Shown one piece after another: positions 37,042-47,084 of a stretch of DNA of 64,000 nt (within the stretch, counting starts at the first letter, position 1; every line of letters begins with the position of its first letter). The notes under the pieces were generated by a model, which was not told the DNA's origin, did no database searches, and saw only the letters and a program-made list of their open reading frames with translations. The position numbers were made by a program, and so were the translations under genes. Origin of the DNA: Streptomyces sp. GSL17-111. Lineage in GTDB: Bacteria > Actinomycetota > Actinomycetes > Streptomycetales > Streptomycetaceae. Location: the NCBI RefSeq assembly GCF_037911585.1, contig NZ_JBAJNS010000001.1:190001-254000 (forward strand), given 5' to 3'.

Positions 37042-37824
37042 TCAGGCGGGGCTCGGGACGACGAGCCCGCGTCCGGCGGCGTAGCCGAGCGCCGCGTCGG
37101 TCAGGCTCTCCCGGCGGCCGCTGCGCAGAACCACCAGCGGCGGCTCGACCGGCGCCGAGGCGTCGTCGCGGGGCCGCACGCGCCGCAGGGCCTGCGCGGC
37201 GACGGCCTCCGCCGAGCCGTGCAGCACGGGCTCGGGGGCGCCCGGCGTGCGCACGGCCGCCAGGATGCGGCCGGCGACCAGCTCGTAGTGGGTGCAGCCG
37301 AGCACGACCGCGCGGACGCCGGACGGGGTGAGGGCCGCGGCGGCCCGCACGGCGAGGTCGATGGCGGCTTCGTCGGCGCGTTCCACGGCGTCGGCCAGGC
37401 CGTGGCAGGGCACCTCCGTGACGTCGACGCCGTCGGCGAACTCGGCGATCAGCCGGCGCTGGTAGGGGCTCCCGGTGGTGGCGGGGGTGGCCCACACGGC
37501 GACGGGCCCCCCGGCGGCCACGGCCGGTTTGACGGCCGGGACGGTCCCGATCACGGGCAGGGCGGGTTCCAGCGCGGCGCGCAGGGCCGGCAGGGCGTGG
37601 ACGGAGGCGGTGTTGCAGGCGACGATCAGCGCGTCGGGGTCCAGTTCGGCGGCGGCACGGGCGCAGGCGAGGGCGCGTGCGGCGATGTCGTGCGCGGTAC
37701 GCGGCCCCCACGGCATGCCGTCCGGGTCGCTGGACAGGATCAGCCCGGCGTCCGGGCGTGCGCGGCGCACGGCGGCGGCGGCGGGGAGGAGCCCGATTCC
37801 GGAGTCGACGAGTGCGATCTTCAC
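37042..37824 (-). CDS. Glutamate/aspartate racemase-family protein
   Basis: This protein of about 260 residues begins VKIALVDSGIGLLPAAAAVR, has the first catalytic cysteine in DALIVACNTAS and the second in VVLGCTHYEL. These are the two thiols of the MurI fold. The first strand carries the expected Asp-Ser (VDSG). Length equals MurI. GTG 37824 is chosen: TACGCT ends seven bases upstream and no Shine-Dalgarno is seen, suggesting a leaderless mRNA. An upstream in-frame GTG would add a Pro/Arg-rich leader. A second, housekeeping MurI may exist elsewhere. Substrate specificity unproven. Confidence 0.83.
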   Translation of the reverse strand: MKIALVDSGIGLLPAAAAVRRARPDAGLILSSDPDGMPWGPRTAHDIAARALACARAAAELDPDALIVACNTASVHALPALRAALEPALPVIGTVPAVKPAVAAGGPVAVWATPATTGSPYQRRLIAEFADGVDVTEVPCHGLADAVERADEAAIDLAVRAAAALTPSGVRAVVLGCTHYELVAGRILAAVRTPGAPEPVLHGSAEAVAAQALRRVRPRDDASAPVEPPLVVLRSGRRESLTDAALGYAAGRGLVVPSPA

Positions 37825-38135
37825 GCGGAGAAGCGTACGCGGAGACGGCCGGGGCGCGGGGGCAGGTGCCGGTCGGGGCACGCCGCACGGGTCCGACCCG
37901 AGGGCGCCGGGACGACCGGCGGGACGGCCGGCGCGCGGTCGGGGAGCGGACATCGCGGGTGCGGGGTTTCGCGCGTTCCCGCAGGAAGATCGACTCTTTA
38001 CAACATCCCTACGGAACCGGATGACCGATTTTCCCCGGTTCGCTCAGATGTAGCAGACGCCGACTCTCCAGGGCTCGGAAAATGCCCCCTTACCAGGCTC
38101 CTCATACGGCACATCTTCGGCTTAACTTATGGAGC
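37825..38135. other. Divergent intergenic region, relatively A+T-rich at its right end
   Basis: This 311-bp region lies between the racemase-like gene and the low-complexity protein gene. From about 37990 it is visibly richer in A+T than its surroundings (CTTTACAACATCCC, GGCTTAACTTATGG), as expected for a promoter. TAACTT at 38123-38128 ends seven bases before ATG 38136 and is a good -10 candidate. The likely -35 region is poor. No RNA gene was recognised. Confidence 0.5.
37832..37837 (-). promoter_or_regulatory. Candidate -10 element for the racemase-like gene
   Basis: TACGCT (minus strand) ends seven bases before GTG 37824. No clear -35 and no Shine-Dalgarno are visible. Confidence 0.4.
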
Positions 38136-38654
38136 ATGACCTCCCCCTCCCCCCGCAGCACCTACGGCGGTGGCTACTACGGTGCCCCCGCCTTTGCTGA
38201 CACCCCGATCTACGACAGCCTCGTGGCTGAGCGAGGCACACCGCAGATAGCCCCCATCCGCGTGCCGGCCGCGTACGACACGGGTGGCCACCTGCCCGCC
38301 CTCCCCGCCGCCCTGCCGGCGCTGGCCTCCGGCGCCGGCGGCCAGCACACCGCGCCGCGCGGCTACGGCTATCCGCAGGTCGCGGCTCCCCAGCCGACCG
38401 CGCCGCAGCCCGCCCCCCTGCACCAGGCGCCCGCGCCGTTCGTCCCGCAGCAGAACACCGGGGAGCGCGGCTACGGTTACCCCGGCCCGCAGCAGGGTGG
38501 TCCCGGCTACGGGCAGCAGCCCTACCAGCAGCAACAGCCGCAGATGCGGCCGGTCGCCCCGCGCCCGGCGGCACCCCGGCAGATGCCGGCGCCGAGCGCA
38601 CCGGGCGCGTACGGCGACCCGTACGGGCGCGCGTACCCGGGGGCTGGTTACTGA
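38136..38654 (+). CDS. Tyr/Gly/Gln/Pro-rich low-complexity protein (DUF6643-like)
   Basis: This 172-residue protein has a short conserved N-terminal block (STYGGGYYGAPAFADTPIYD, then LVAERGTPQIAPIRVPAAYDTGG) that resembles the Streptomyces DUF6643 family. The rest is low complexity: two RGYGYP motifs, QQGGPGYGQQPYQQQQPQ and a closing YGRAYPGAGY. No signal peptide or membrane helix is present, so it is probably an intrinsically disordered cytosolic protein. ATG 38136 has only GGAG very close, but a TAACTT hexamer suggests a leaderless message. Function unknown. Confidence 0.8.
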   Translation: MTSPSPRSTYGGGYYGAPAFADTPIYDSLVAERGTPQIAPIRVPAAYDTGGHLPALPAALPALASGAGGQHTAPRGYGYPQVAAPQPTAPQPAPLHQAPAPFVPQQNTGERGYGYPGPQQGGPGYGQQPYQQQQPQMRPVAPRPAAPRQMPAPSAPGAYGDPYGRAYPGAGY

Positions 38655-38723
38655 CCCCTGCCGCACACCGCAACGACCCTGCCTGCGCGGCCCGTTGTCC
38701 GAGGCGGATGGCACGATGACACC

Positions 38724-39548
38724 ATGCCGACGCCGACACTGACCGCGCTGCACGTCTATCCGGTGAAGTCGCTGGCCGGTACCGCCCCACGGGAAGCCGA
38801 GGTCGAACCGTGGGGGCTGGCCGGTGACCGCCGCTGGATGGTGGTGCGGGAGGGCCGTCAGCTGACGCAGCGGGATGTACCCCGTCTCGCCCTCGTCGTG
38901 GCGCGGGGGCGCGCGGACGGCGGGCTGTCCCTGGGCGCTCCCGGGATGCCGCGGCTCACGGTGGACGCGCCGGGGCCAGCCGAAGAGATGCTGGACGTGC
39001 GGGTCTTCGGGGACGCGGTGCGGGCCGGAAGCGCCGGCGCGCGGGCCGACGCGTGGCTGTCCCGGTACGTCGGCGCGCCGGTACGGCTCGTGCGGATGGC
39101 GGCGCCGGAACGGGACCGGTCGGTCGATCCCCGGTTCGGCCGCCCGGAGGACACCGTGAGCTTCGCCGACGCCTATCCGCTGCTGCTGACCGCCGAGTCC
39201 TCGCTTGCCGCACTCAACTCGCTGATCGCCGAGGGGGACCACGCGGGCGAGGGCCCGCTGCCCATGGACCGCTTCCGGCCCAATCTCGTCGTCGGGGGCA
39301 CGGCCCCCTGGGCCGAGGACGGCTGGCGGCGCCTGCGGGTGGGGGACGTGGAGTTCGAGGTGGTCAGGCCGAGCGGGAGATGCATCGTGACCACCACGGA
39401 CCAGGCGACGGGCGAGCGGGGCAAGGAGCCGCTGCGCACCCTGGCCCGCCACCGTCGGTCGGGGGACCGGCTGGTCTTCGGCCAGAACCTGGTCCCGCGG
39501 ACCACGGGCACGGTGCGCCGCGGGGACGAACTGCGCGTCCTCGGCTGA
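38724..39548 (+). CDS. MOSC-domain protein (beta-barrel N-terminal plus MOSC)
   Basis: This 274-residue protein starts with the MOSC N-terminal barrel (LHVYPVKSLAGTAPREAEVEPWGLAGDRRWMVV split over residues 8-41). The C-terminal MOSC domain follows, with FADAYPLLL, MDRFRPNLVV and the conserved cysteine PSGRCIVTTTDQATGERGKEPL in two adjoining pieces. The family handles molybdenum-cofactor sulfur or reduces N-hydroxylated compounds, like mARC proteins. It is 69 bp downstream of the low-complexity gene, co-directional. Partner redox proteins are not nearby. Confidence 0.92.
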   Translation: MPTPTLTALHVYPVKSLAGTAPREAEVEPWGLAGDRRWMVVREGRQLTQRDVPRLALVVARGRADGGLSLGAPGMPRLTVDAPGPAEEMLDVRVFGDAVRAGSAGARADAWLSRYVGAPVRLVRMAAPERDRSVDPRFGRPEDTVSFADAYPLLLTAESSLAALNSLIAEGDHAGEGPLPMDRFRPNLVVGGTAPWAEDGWRRLRVGDVEFEVVRPSGRCIVTTTDQATGERGKEPLRTLARHRRSGDRLVFGQNLVPRTTGTVRRGDELRVLG

Positions 39549-39597
39549 GGCGCGGTCCGAGGAGCTCCGGTTCCGCCCGCCCGCCGCGTCGCGGACG

Positions 39598-40625
39598 CTA
39601 CCCTCCGGCACGTTGCGGTGAGGTTGCGCCGGGCTCGGCCCCTCGCCCCGGCAGCCCGTAGGCCGCGCGCAGGGCCTCGACCCGGGCGGCCGGCACCCCC
39701 CGCCCCGCCGCCGGGGAGACGGTGAGGAGGGCTTCCCAGGCAGCCAGGTCCTCCTCGCCGTGGGGGCTGCTCACCCACTCGGTGAGCGCTCCCGCGTCGC
39801 GGTGAAGGAGCAGGGCGTGCCGCAACCGGTGCTCCGTACGCTGCCGTACCCGGGCGATGCCGGGTGCCTCGGAGCGGGGCAGCACCGGGCCGCGGCAGGC
39901 CGCGAGGGCGCCGGTCAGGTCGTGGGCGCGCAGCGCGTCGTCGACGTCGTCCAGGTCGGTGGCCGGGGTGGTGCGCAACCGGTAGGGGCGGGAGCGCAGG
40001 TCGTCGCCCAGCAGCTGGCGGAGCCGGGAGAGTTCGGCGCGCAGCGTGACGGGGTTGATGTCGCGTTCCCCGTACAGCTCCACGGCCAGCCGCACCCCGG
40101 TGAGCCCTTCCGGGTGGGTGGTCAGCAGCGTCACGATCTCGCTGTGCCGGCGGCCGAGGCGGAGCGGTCCGGCGGCGGAGCGGGACAGGAGCGCCTCGTC
40201 GCGGCCGAGGACGCGGAGGTTGTGGCGGCGGACCGTCGGGGCCCGCGCGGCGAGGAACCCCTCGGCGGCCCGCGCGGTCGCCCGGACGAGGGCCAGCGCG
40301 TGCGGAGCAGTTCGCGCAGGAGGGGGAGAACGGGGGCCAGGGGGTGCGCCGCACGGTGTGCGGCGAGGTCCCCCTCGGTGAGGACGACGCGGGCGATGCC
40401 GTCCGGCGCGACGCCCGCGCCGGCGCAGCGCCGCCAGGAGTCGGCGAACACGTGCCGGACGGGCGCGGAGACGGTGCCGTCGGCGAGGAAGGTCTCGTGC
40501 GCCCGGCGGACGGCCCGGGCCCGCTCGGCGGGGTCGGCGCCGCTCTCCAGGGCCAGCCATGGAATCAGCACACAGCCCGTCGTGGTGCGGTCCGCCCGGC
40601 GTCGGCAACGAACTTCACCATTCAA
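39598..40625 (-). pseudogene. GAF-family transcriptional regulator with internal deletion and frameshift
   Basis: Two frames carry the two ends of one Streptomyces GAF regulator. The N-terminal part (from TTG 40625 or GTG 40574) reads PWLALESGADPAERARAVRRAHE, TVSAPVRHVFADSWRRCA and APVLPLLRELLRT, ending near 40295. The C-terminal part continues in another frame from HALALVRATARAAEGF through LGRDEALLSRSAAGPLRLGRRHSEIV (winged helix) to 39598. In intact relatives roughly 110 residues of GAF domain lie between them. Here the two ends meet at about 40290-40305. The missing DNA is not a multiple of three, so the frame is lost. The C-terminal DNA-binding part could only be made from an internal start. 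Confidence 0.8.
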
Positions 40626-40696
40626 TCACCACGTCGAACGTGTGACCGGACTGCGGGGCGGGGGCCCGGTCGAGCCGGGGAGCGCGGTCGGGCGGA

Positions 40697-41146
40697 TCAC
40701 CCCGGGCCGTACGGCCCGAAGGCCTCCAGAAGGCGGGCACGCGAGCGTTGGAGGCGGTGCGAGATGATCTCACCGACGGCCAGCGCCAGCGCGTAGCCCA
40801 GTTCGTGGTCCTCCTGACACAGGCCGCGCACCTCGGCCGCGTCGAACTCCAGGGCGCGCACCGGGCTGCCCGCCTCCCCGCCCATGTGCCAGGTGTACGG
40901 GCGGAAGAGCCAGGACCAGCCCAGCAGCTCACCGTGCCCGACGGTCTCCACCGCCTGCGGACGCCGGCCGGGAATGTGCTGGTCGAGGGTGACCGACCCG
41001 GTGTGGATGATCCAGAACCGGTCGGCCTTGGCCCCCTCCTCGAAGAGGCGTGCCCCGGCCGGGAAGGAGACGGGGCGCCCGAGGGCACGGAGCCGTTCGC
41101 TGTGGCCCGGCGGCAGTGAGCCGAGCAGTCCGGTCATGGTCCGCAT
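40697..41146 (-). CDS. Stand-alone cyclic-nucleotide-binding-domain protein
   Basis: This protein of about 149 residues consists of one CNBD with no helix-turn-helix. Segments are VSFPAGARLFEEGAKADRFWIIHTGSVTLDQ, split around residue 35, then GHGELLGWSWLFRPYTWHMGGEA in the phosphate-cassette position. It closes with a helix-rich tail (EIISHRLQRSRARLLEAFG). ATG 41146 has GAGGAGG upstream. It is divergent from phosphoketolase (144-bp gap), so the pair may share control. Ligand unknown; the LGWSWLF type differs from classical cAMP cassettes. Confidence 0.85.
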   Translation of the reverse strand: MRTMTGLLGSLPPGHSERLRALGRPVSFPAGARLFEEGAKADRFWIIHTGSVTLDQHIPGRRPQAVETVGHGELLGWSWLFRPYTWHMGGEAGSPVRALEFDAAEVRGLCQEDHELGYALALAVGEIISHRLQRSRARLLEAFGPYGPG

Positions 41147-41290
41147 CGCTGGGCCTCCTCGCCTCGCCGGACCTGCGCCTGGCCGGGCCTGCCCCGGCCG
41201 GGGCTCGCGCGGAGGCGGGTGTGTGGGCCGGAGCAGCGCGGTAACCCGCCCCGGAACCGCCGTGACGCACACCCCTTCGCCGGAGGGCCC

Positions 41291-43684
41291 ATGACAGACA
41301 CCCATCGTCTCACCGAACGCGCTTGCGAGCAGCTCGATGCGCACTGGCGCGCAGCGAACTACCTCGCGGCCGGGCAGCTGCACCTCAGGGCCAACCCGCT
41401 GCTGCGGGGAGACCTGCGCCCCGAACACGTCAAAGCGCGACTCCTCGGGCACTGGGGCACGTGTCCCGGTCTGACCCTGGTGTACACCCACCTCAACCGG
41501 CTGATCAGCGAGCGCGAGCAGCGGACGCTGTGCGTGTGGGGGCCGGGCCACGGGGCGGCGGGAGTCCTGGCGGGTGCCTGGCTCGACGGGACCCTCGGCG
41601 AACGGGACCCGGACGCCGCCCGGGACGGCGACGGCATGGCGCACCTGTTCCGCCGGTTCTCCCACCCCGGCGGCCTCGGCAGCCACACCGGCCCCGCCGT
41701 CCCGGGCTCGCTCCAGGAGGGTGGAGAGCTGGGGCACTGCCTCTCGCACGCCTACGGTGCCGCCTACGACCATCCCGACCTGCTCGCCGTCTGCGTCATC
41801 GGCGACGGCGAGGCGGAGACGGGGCCCCTCGCGGCCTCCTGGCACGCCAACAAGTTCCTCGACCCGGTGCACGACGGCGCGGTGCTGCCGGTCCTGCACC
41901 TGAACGGCTACAAGATCGCCGGGCCCACCGTGCTGTCCCGCATCCCCGAGGAGGAGCTGCGGGACCTGCTGCGCGGCTACGGGCACGAACCGCTGTTCGT
42001 CACCGCGACGCCGGACAGCGTTCCGTCCGACGTCCACCGGGCCCTCGCGGAGGCCCTGGACACCGCCGCGGACCGGATCGCCGCCCACCAACGGGCCGCG
42101 CGACGAGGCGGCGTCACCGCCCGGCCGCGCTGGCCGGCGATCGTGCTGCGCACGCCCAAGGGCTGGACCGGGCCGGACACCGTGGACGGCATCCGGGTCG
42201 AGGACACCTGGCGGTCCCACCAGATCCCGCTGTCGGCGGTGCGGGAGAACCCGGCACACCTGCGGGCGCTCGACGCGTGGCTGCGCTCCTACCGGCCCGC
42301 CGAGCTCTTCGACACCGGCGGCCGCCCCCGGCCCGAGGTGCTGGCCTGGGTGCCACCGGGCGACCTGCGGCTCGGCGCGACACCGTACGCCGACGGGGGC
42401 CGGCTGCGGCGCTCGCTGCCGCTGCCGGACCCGTCGGCCTACGCCGTGCCCGCCGAGGAGCGCGGCCGGTCCCGCCACGAGCCGACCAGGGTGCTCGGCG
42501 GCCTGCTGCGTCACATCCTGGACTCCACCGCCGAGCGCAGGGACTTCCGCGTCCTGTCCCCGGACGAACTGGACTCCAACCGGCTCGGTGCCGTCTACGA
42601 CGCGACGCCGCGCGCCTGGCAGGGCGGCCTTCGGGAGACGGACGAGCACCTCGGCCGACACGGCCGCGCGATGGAGGTCCTCTCGGAGCACCTGTGCCAG
42701 GGCTGGTTGGAGGGCTACCTGCTCACCGGGCGGCACGGCGTCTTCGCGAGCTACGAGGCGTTCGCCGGGATCGTGGCCGACATGGCCACGCAGTACGCGA
42801 AATGGCTGCAGAGCGCCCGCGAGGTGCCGTGGCGCTCCCCCGTCTCCGGGCTGACCTACCTGCTCACGTCGCACGTGTGGCGGCAGGACCACAACGGCTT
42901 CTCCCATCAGGACCCCGGCTTCGTGGACCACGTCCTCAACAAGAGCCCGGAGGTGGTGCGGGCCTACCTGCCACCGGACGCCAACACCCTGCTCTGCGTC
43001 TTCGACCACGTGCTGCGCACCACGGACGTGGTGAACGTCGTCGTGGCGGGCAAGCAGCCGTGCTTCGACTGGCTCGACCCCACCGAGGCGCGCGAGCACT
43101 GCGCGCGCGGCGCGGGGATCTGGGAGTGGGCGGGCACCGAGACGGGCGAGCGGGAACCGGACGTCGTCCTGGCGTGCGCCGGGGACGTCCCGACCGAGGA
43201 GACGATGGCCGCCGCCGCACTGCTGCGCGGGTGGCTGCCGGAGCTGTCGGTGCGGGTGGTCAACGTCGTCGACCTCGCGCGGCTCGTTCCCGCCGAACGG
43301 CATCCGCACGGGATGACGGACGCCGCGTTCCGCGCCCTGTTCACCGACACCCGGCCGGTGGTCTTCGCCTACCACGGGTACCCGTGGCTCATCCACCGGC
43401 TCCTGCACGGGAGGCGCGCCGACGACCGCTTCCACGTGCACGGCTACCGTGAGTCGGGGGCGACCACCACGCCGTTCGACATGGTCGTGCGCAACGGCCT
43501 GGACCGGTACCGGCTGGTGATGGACGTCATCGACCGCGTGCCGGGGCTCGCGGGCCGCGCGGCCGGCGTGCGGCAGGCCATGGCGGACGTGCGCCACCGC
43601 CACCACGCCTGGGTCCGCGAGCACGGGACGGACCTGCCGGAGGTCACGGGCTGGCGGTGGCCGGGCGGGGCGGCGGAGCGCTGA
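41291..43684 (+). CDS. xfp: Xylulose-5-phosphate/fructose-6-phosphate phosphoketolase
   Basis: This 797-residue thiamine-diphosphate enzyme splits xylulose-5-P (or fructose-6-P) with phosphate to acetyl-P and glyceraldehyde-3-P (or erythrose-4-P). Markers are the N-terminal ANYLAAGQLHLRANPLL, GPGHGAAGVLAGAWLDG, the SHPGGLGSHTGPAVPGS loop, the ThDP motif VIGDGEAETGPLAASWHANK, and C-terminal SHVWRQDHNGFSHQDPG and FAYHGYPWLIHRL. ATG 41291 (GGAGGG upstream) gives the standard length. There is no disordered N-terminal extension of the type used by Family 2 encapsulin cargo. It ends in a long terminator facing the encapsulin genes. Confidence 0.95.
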   Translation: MTDTHRLTERACEQLDAHWRAANYLAAGQLHLRANPLLRGDLRPEHVKARLLGHWGTCPGLTLVYTHLNRLISEREQRTLCVWGPGHGAAGVLAGAWLDGTLGERDPDAARDGDGMAHLFRRFSHPGGLGSHTGPAVPGSLQEGGELGHCLSHAYGAAYDHPDLLAVCVIGDGEAETGPLAASWHANKFLDPVHDGAVLPVLHLNGYKIAGPTVLSRIPEEELRDLLRGYGHEPLFVTATPDSVPSDVHRALAEALDTAADRIAAHQRAARRGGVTARPRWPAIVLRTPKGWTGPDTVDGIRVEDTWRSHQIPLSAVRENPAHLRALDAWLRSYRPAELFDTGGRPRPEVLAWVPPGDLRLGATPYADGGRLRRSLPLPDPSAYAVPAEERGRSRHEPTRVLGGLLRHILDSTAERRDFRVLSPDELDSNRLGAVYDATPRAWQGGLRETDEHLGRHGRAMEVLSEHLCQGWLEGYLLTGRHGVFASYEAFAGIVADMATQYAKWLQSAREVPWRSPVSGLTYLLTSHVWRQDHNGFSHQDPGFVDHVLNKSPEVVRAYLPPDANTLLCVFDHVLRTTDVVNVVVAGKQPCFDWLDPTEAREHCARGAGIWEWAGTETGEREPDVVLACAGDVPTEETMAAAALLRGWLPELSVRVVNVVDLARLVPAERHPHGMTDAAFRALFTDTRPVVFAYHGYPWLIHRLLHGRRADDRFHVHGYRESGATTTPFDMVVRNGLDRYRLVMDVIDRVPGLAGRAAGVRQAMADVRHRHHAWVREHGTDLPEVTGWRWPGGAAER

Positions 43685-43686
43685 GC

Positions 43687-43729
43687 ACGCGTGCGGTGGC
43701 CGCGGCGGGAGCCGGGCCACCGCACGCGT
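43687..43729. terminator. Bidirectional terminator between phosphoketolase and encapsulin genes
   Basis: ACGCGTGCGGTGGCC (43687-43701) and GGCCACCGCACGCGT (43715-43729) are perfect 15-bp complements around a 13-base loop. It fills the 48-bp gap between convergent stops. Confidence 0.85.
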
Positions 43730-43732
43730 CGG

Positions 43733-45106
<1,374 letters not shown>

Positions 45107-45158
45107 TCCGTGTCGGCCTTCGTTCGCGGGTGGTCGGGTGCGTCACGTCCGGACACGG

Positions 45159-46580
45159 TCAGTGCCCGACCTCGACGTCCTGGAGAATTCCGAGCGCGTC
45201 GGGAACGAGAACCGCCGCGGAGAAATAGGCGCTGACGAGATAGGAGATGACGGCCTTTTCGTTGATACCCATGAAACGGGCGGAAAGGCTGGGCTCGATC
45301 TCGTCGGGAATTCCCGCCCGGTGCAGCCCGACGACACCCTGTGCCTTTTCGCCGGTGCGCATGGCCAGGATGGAGCTGGTGCCCTGCGCGGTGACCGGGA
45401 TCTTGTTGCAGGGCAGCACGGGTACGCCGCGCCAGGCGGGGACCTGGTGGCCCCGCATGTCCACGGTCCCCGGGTACAGGCCGCGGCGGCTGCACTCGCG
45501 CCCGAAGGCGGCGATGGCCCTGGGGTGGGCGAGGATGACGCCCGGGTCCTTCCAGACCGTCGCGAGCAGCTCGTCCATGTCCTCCGGGGTGGGCGGCCCG
45601 GTGCGGGTGTGCACGCGCTGGCCGAGGTCGGCGTTGTGGAGCAACCCGAAGGCCCGGTTGTTGACCATCTCGTGCTCCTGCCGCTCCCGCAGGGCCTGCA
45701 CGGTGAGCCGGAGCTGCTCCTCCACCTGGTTCATCGGCTCGTTGTAGAGGTCGGCGACGCGGCTGTGCACCCGCAGCACCGTCTGCGCCACGCTCAGCTC
45801 GTACTCCCGCGGCGCGGAGTCGTAGTCGACGAACGTGCCCGGCAGCTCCGGCTCCCCCTCGTGACCGGCGGCCAGTTCGATGGCCCTCTCCCCCTCGGCG
45901 TTGTGCCGCCCGGGTGCGTCGCTGCGGAACGCGGCGAGGTGCTCGCGCAGGGCGGGGGCCCGGTCCGCGGTCTCGCCGACGGCCTCGCGCGGCAGCAGCA
46001 GGACGGTGCCGCTGGTGAGCGAGCGGAGGGTGAAGTCCCACGTGCCCGGCGACTCGGCGGTGACCTGGTGGGAACCGGCGTGGTCGCCCCCGGCCAGGAC
46101 GCCGAGCTCCGACTCCTCGTCGTACAGTCCGCTGCGCAGCTTGCGCAGCTTGCCGTGGGCGATCAGGACGATGTGTTCGACCGGGCTTCCGGCCTCGACG
46201 ACGACCTCGTCCGGCCCGAAGTCGCGCTGCACGCATCGGCCGGCGAGCTGGGCCAGGACCTCGGAGTCGGTGAATCCGCGCAGCGGCGGCAACTCCCGCA
46301 GCTCGTCGGGGATGACGGCCACCTCGGCGCCGGTGGTGGTGAACTCCACCCGGCCGTCGCCCAGGGTGTGGGTGAGTCGGCGGTTGACCCGGAAGGTGCC
46401 GCCCGACACCTGCACCCACGGCAGGACCCGCAGCAGCCAGCGCGAGGTGATGGACTGCATCTGCGGCGGCGTCTTGGTCGTGGTCGCCAGCTGCCGCGCC
46501 GCCGCCGGAGCGAGGCTCTGCCGCGCACCGGAGCCGTTGCCGCCGGAATGCATCTCGATCGGATCGACCGAAGTCGTCAC
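45159..46580 (-). CDS. Family 2B encapsulin shell protein, upstream copy (EshA-like)
   Basis: This 473-residue paralogue of the shell protein just downstream shares the same order: N-arm, HK97 strands, CNBD insert (about 105-215), then the shell body. It ends [29 protein letters not shown]. It is strongly conserved with its neighbour outside the CNBD and the linker after it, where the two differ most. GTG 46580 is preferred, with AGGTGG 9 bp upstream; a GTG at 46592 would add four residues. The CNBD cassette reads [14 protein letters not shown] and lacks the usual Glu and Arg. No known Family 2B cargo gene (terpene cyclase, prenyltransferase, xylulose kinase) adjoins it. Confidence 0.87.
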   Translation of the reverse strand: MTTSVDPIEMHSGGNGSGARQSLAPAAARQLATTTKTPPQMQSITSRWLLRVLPWVQVSGGTFRVNRRLTHTLGDGRVEFTTTGAEVAVIPDELRELPPLRGFTDSEVLAQLAGRCVQRDFGPDEVVVEAGSPVEHIVLIAHGKLRKLRSGLYDEESELGVLAGGDHAGSHQVTAESPGTWDFTLRSLTSGTVLLLPREAVGETADRAPALREHLAAFRSDAPGRHNAEGERAIELAAGHEGEPELPGTFVDYDSAPREYELSVAQTVLRVHSRVADLYNEPMNQVEEQLRLTVQALRERQEHEMVNNRAFGLLHNADLGQRVHTRTGPPTPEDMDELLATVWKDPGVILAHPRAIAAFGRECSRRGLYPGTVDMRGHQVPAWRGVPVLPCNKIPVTAQGTSSILAMRTGEKAQGVVGLHRAGIPDEIEPSLSARFMGINEKAVISYLVSAYFSAAVLVPDALGILQDVEVGH

Positions 46581-47084
46581 GCAGGACACCACCTATCACT
46601 GTGGAACGCGGGCTGATTCCGCCCGCCGTGCGCGATGAAACTAACCAGCCCGCGAGACGAGCGGCAATCACTCAAAAGAAGCGCGGGTGCAGTGAATGCG
46701 CACCGGTCGGCAGGGGTATTGAGCCGCGAAATTCACGCGCATATCCACCATGCGTCACTACGAAACCCAGGATGGTGACGCCCTGTGACGGCCTGCCCTG
46801 CGGCAGCCAACTGCCGTGCCGTCGGGAGGCGGTGGCACAGGGGGCGCACACGGCGCACCCGGGGGATCAGTCCTGGGCGTACGTCCCCCGGGCCGCGCCC
46901 GTCCCGTGCCGGGCGGCCGGGACCGGGGCCTCCACCGCTACCGGGGGGAACGTGTGACAGGTCTCCGGCCGTACGCGCTACCGTGGTGCACCGCCGCCCG
47001 CGTGGGGCGGCTCCGATCGCCGTCCGCCCGGGTGGACGGCGTGTTCTCGCACGTATCGCACGAGGTTTGGGGCACGACGGTCCT
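46581..47084. other. Divergent intergenic region between encapsulin genes and the beta-helix ATPase
   Basis: This 504-bp non-coding stretch has a noticeably A+T-richer core at 46620-46790 (GATGAAACTAACC, ATCACTCAAAAGAAG, GAAATTCACGC), as expected for the regulatory region of a well-expressed operon. I found no clear -35/-10 pair with correct spacing, no RNA gene and no classical Crp site. Open frames crossing it have no ribosome site and no family resemblance. Confidence 0.5.
46608..46626 (-). promoter_or_regulatory. Hairpin in the likely 5' leader of the encapsulin operon
   Basis: GCGGGC and GCCCGC pair around TGATTCC about 30 bp upstream of GTG 46580. It could be an operator half or an mRNA leader structure; evidence is limited to the symmetry. 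Confidence 0.3.

Noticed and set aside
40131..40625. A separate small gene in the frame starting at 40625
   Set aside because: Its C-terminal third is nonsense sequence; its N-terminal part is the start of the broken GAF regulator.
41147..43720. Minus-strand open frame running through phosphoketolase into the CNBD gene
   Set aside because: Only the part after ATG 41146 resembles a protein family; the rest is a shadow of xfp.
46601..46957. Small open frames between the encapsulin and beta-helix genes
   Set aside because: They have no ribosome sites and lower third-position G+C than real genes here, and the region is A+T-rich like a promoter.
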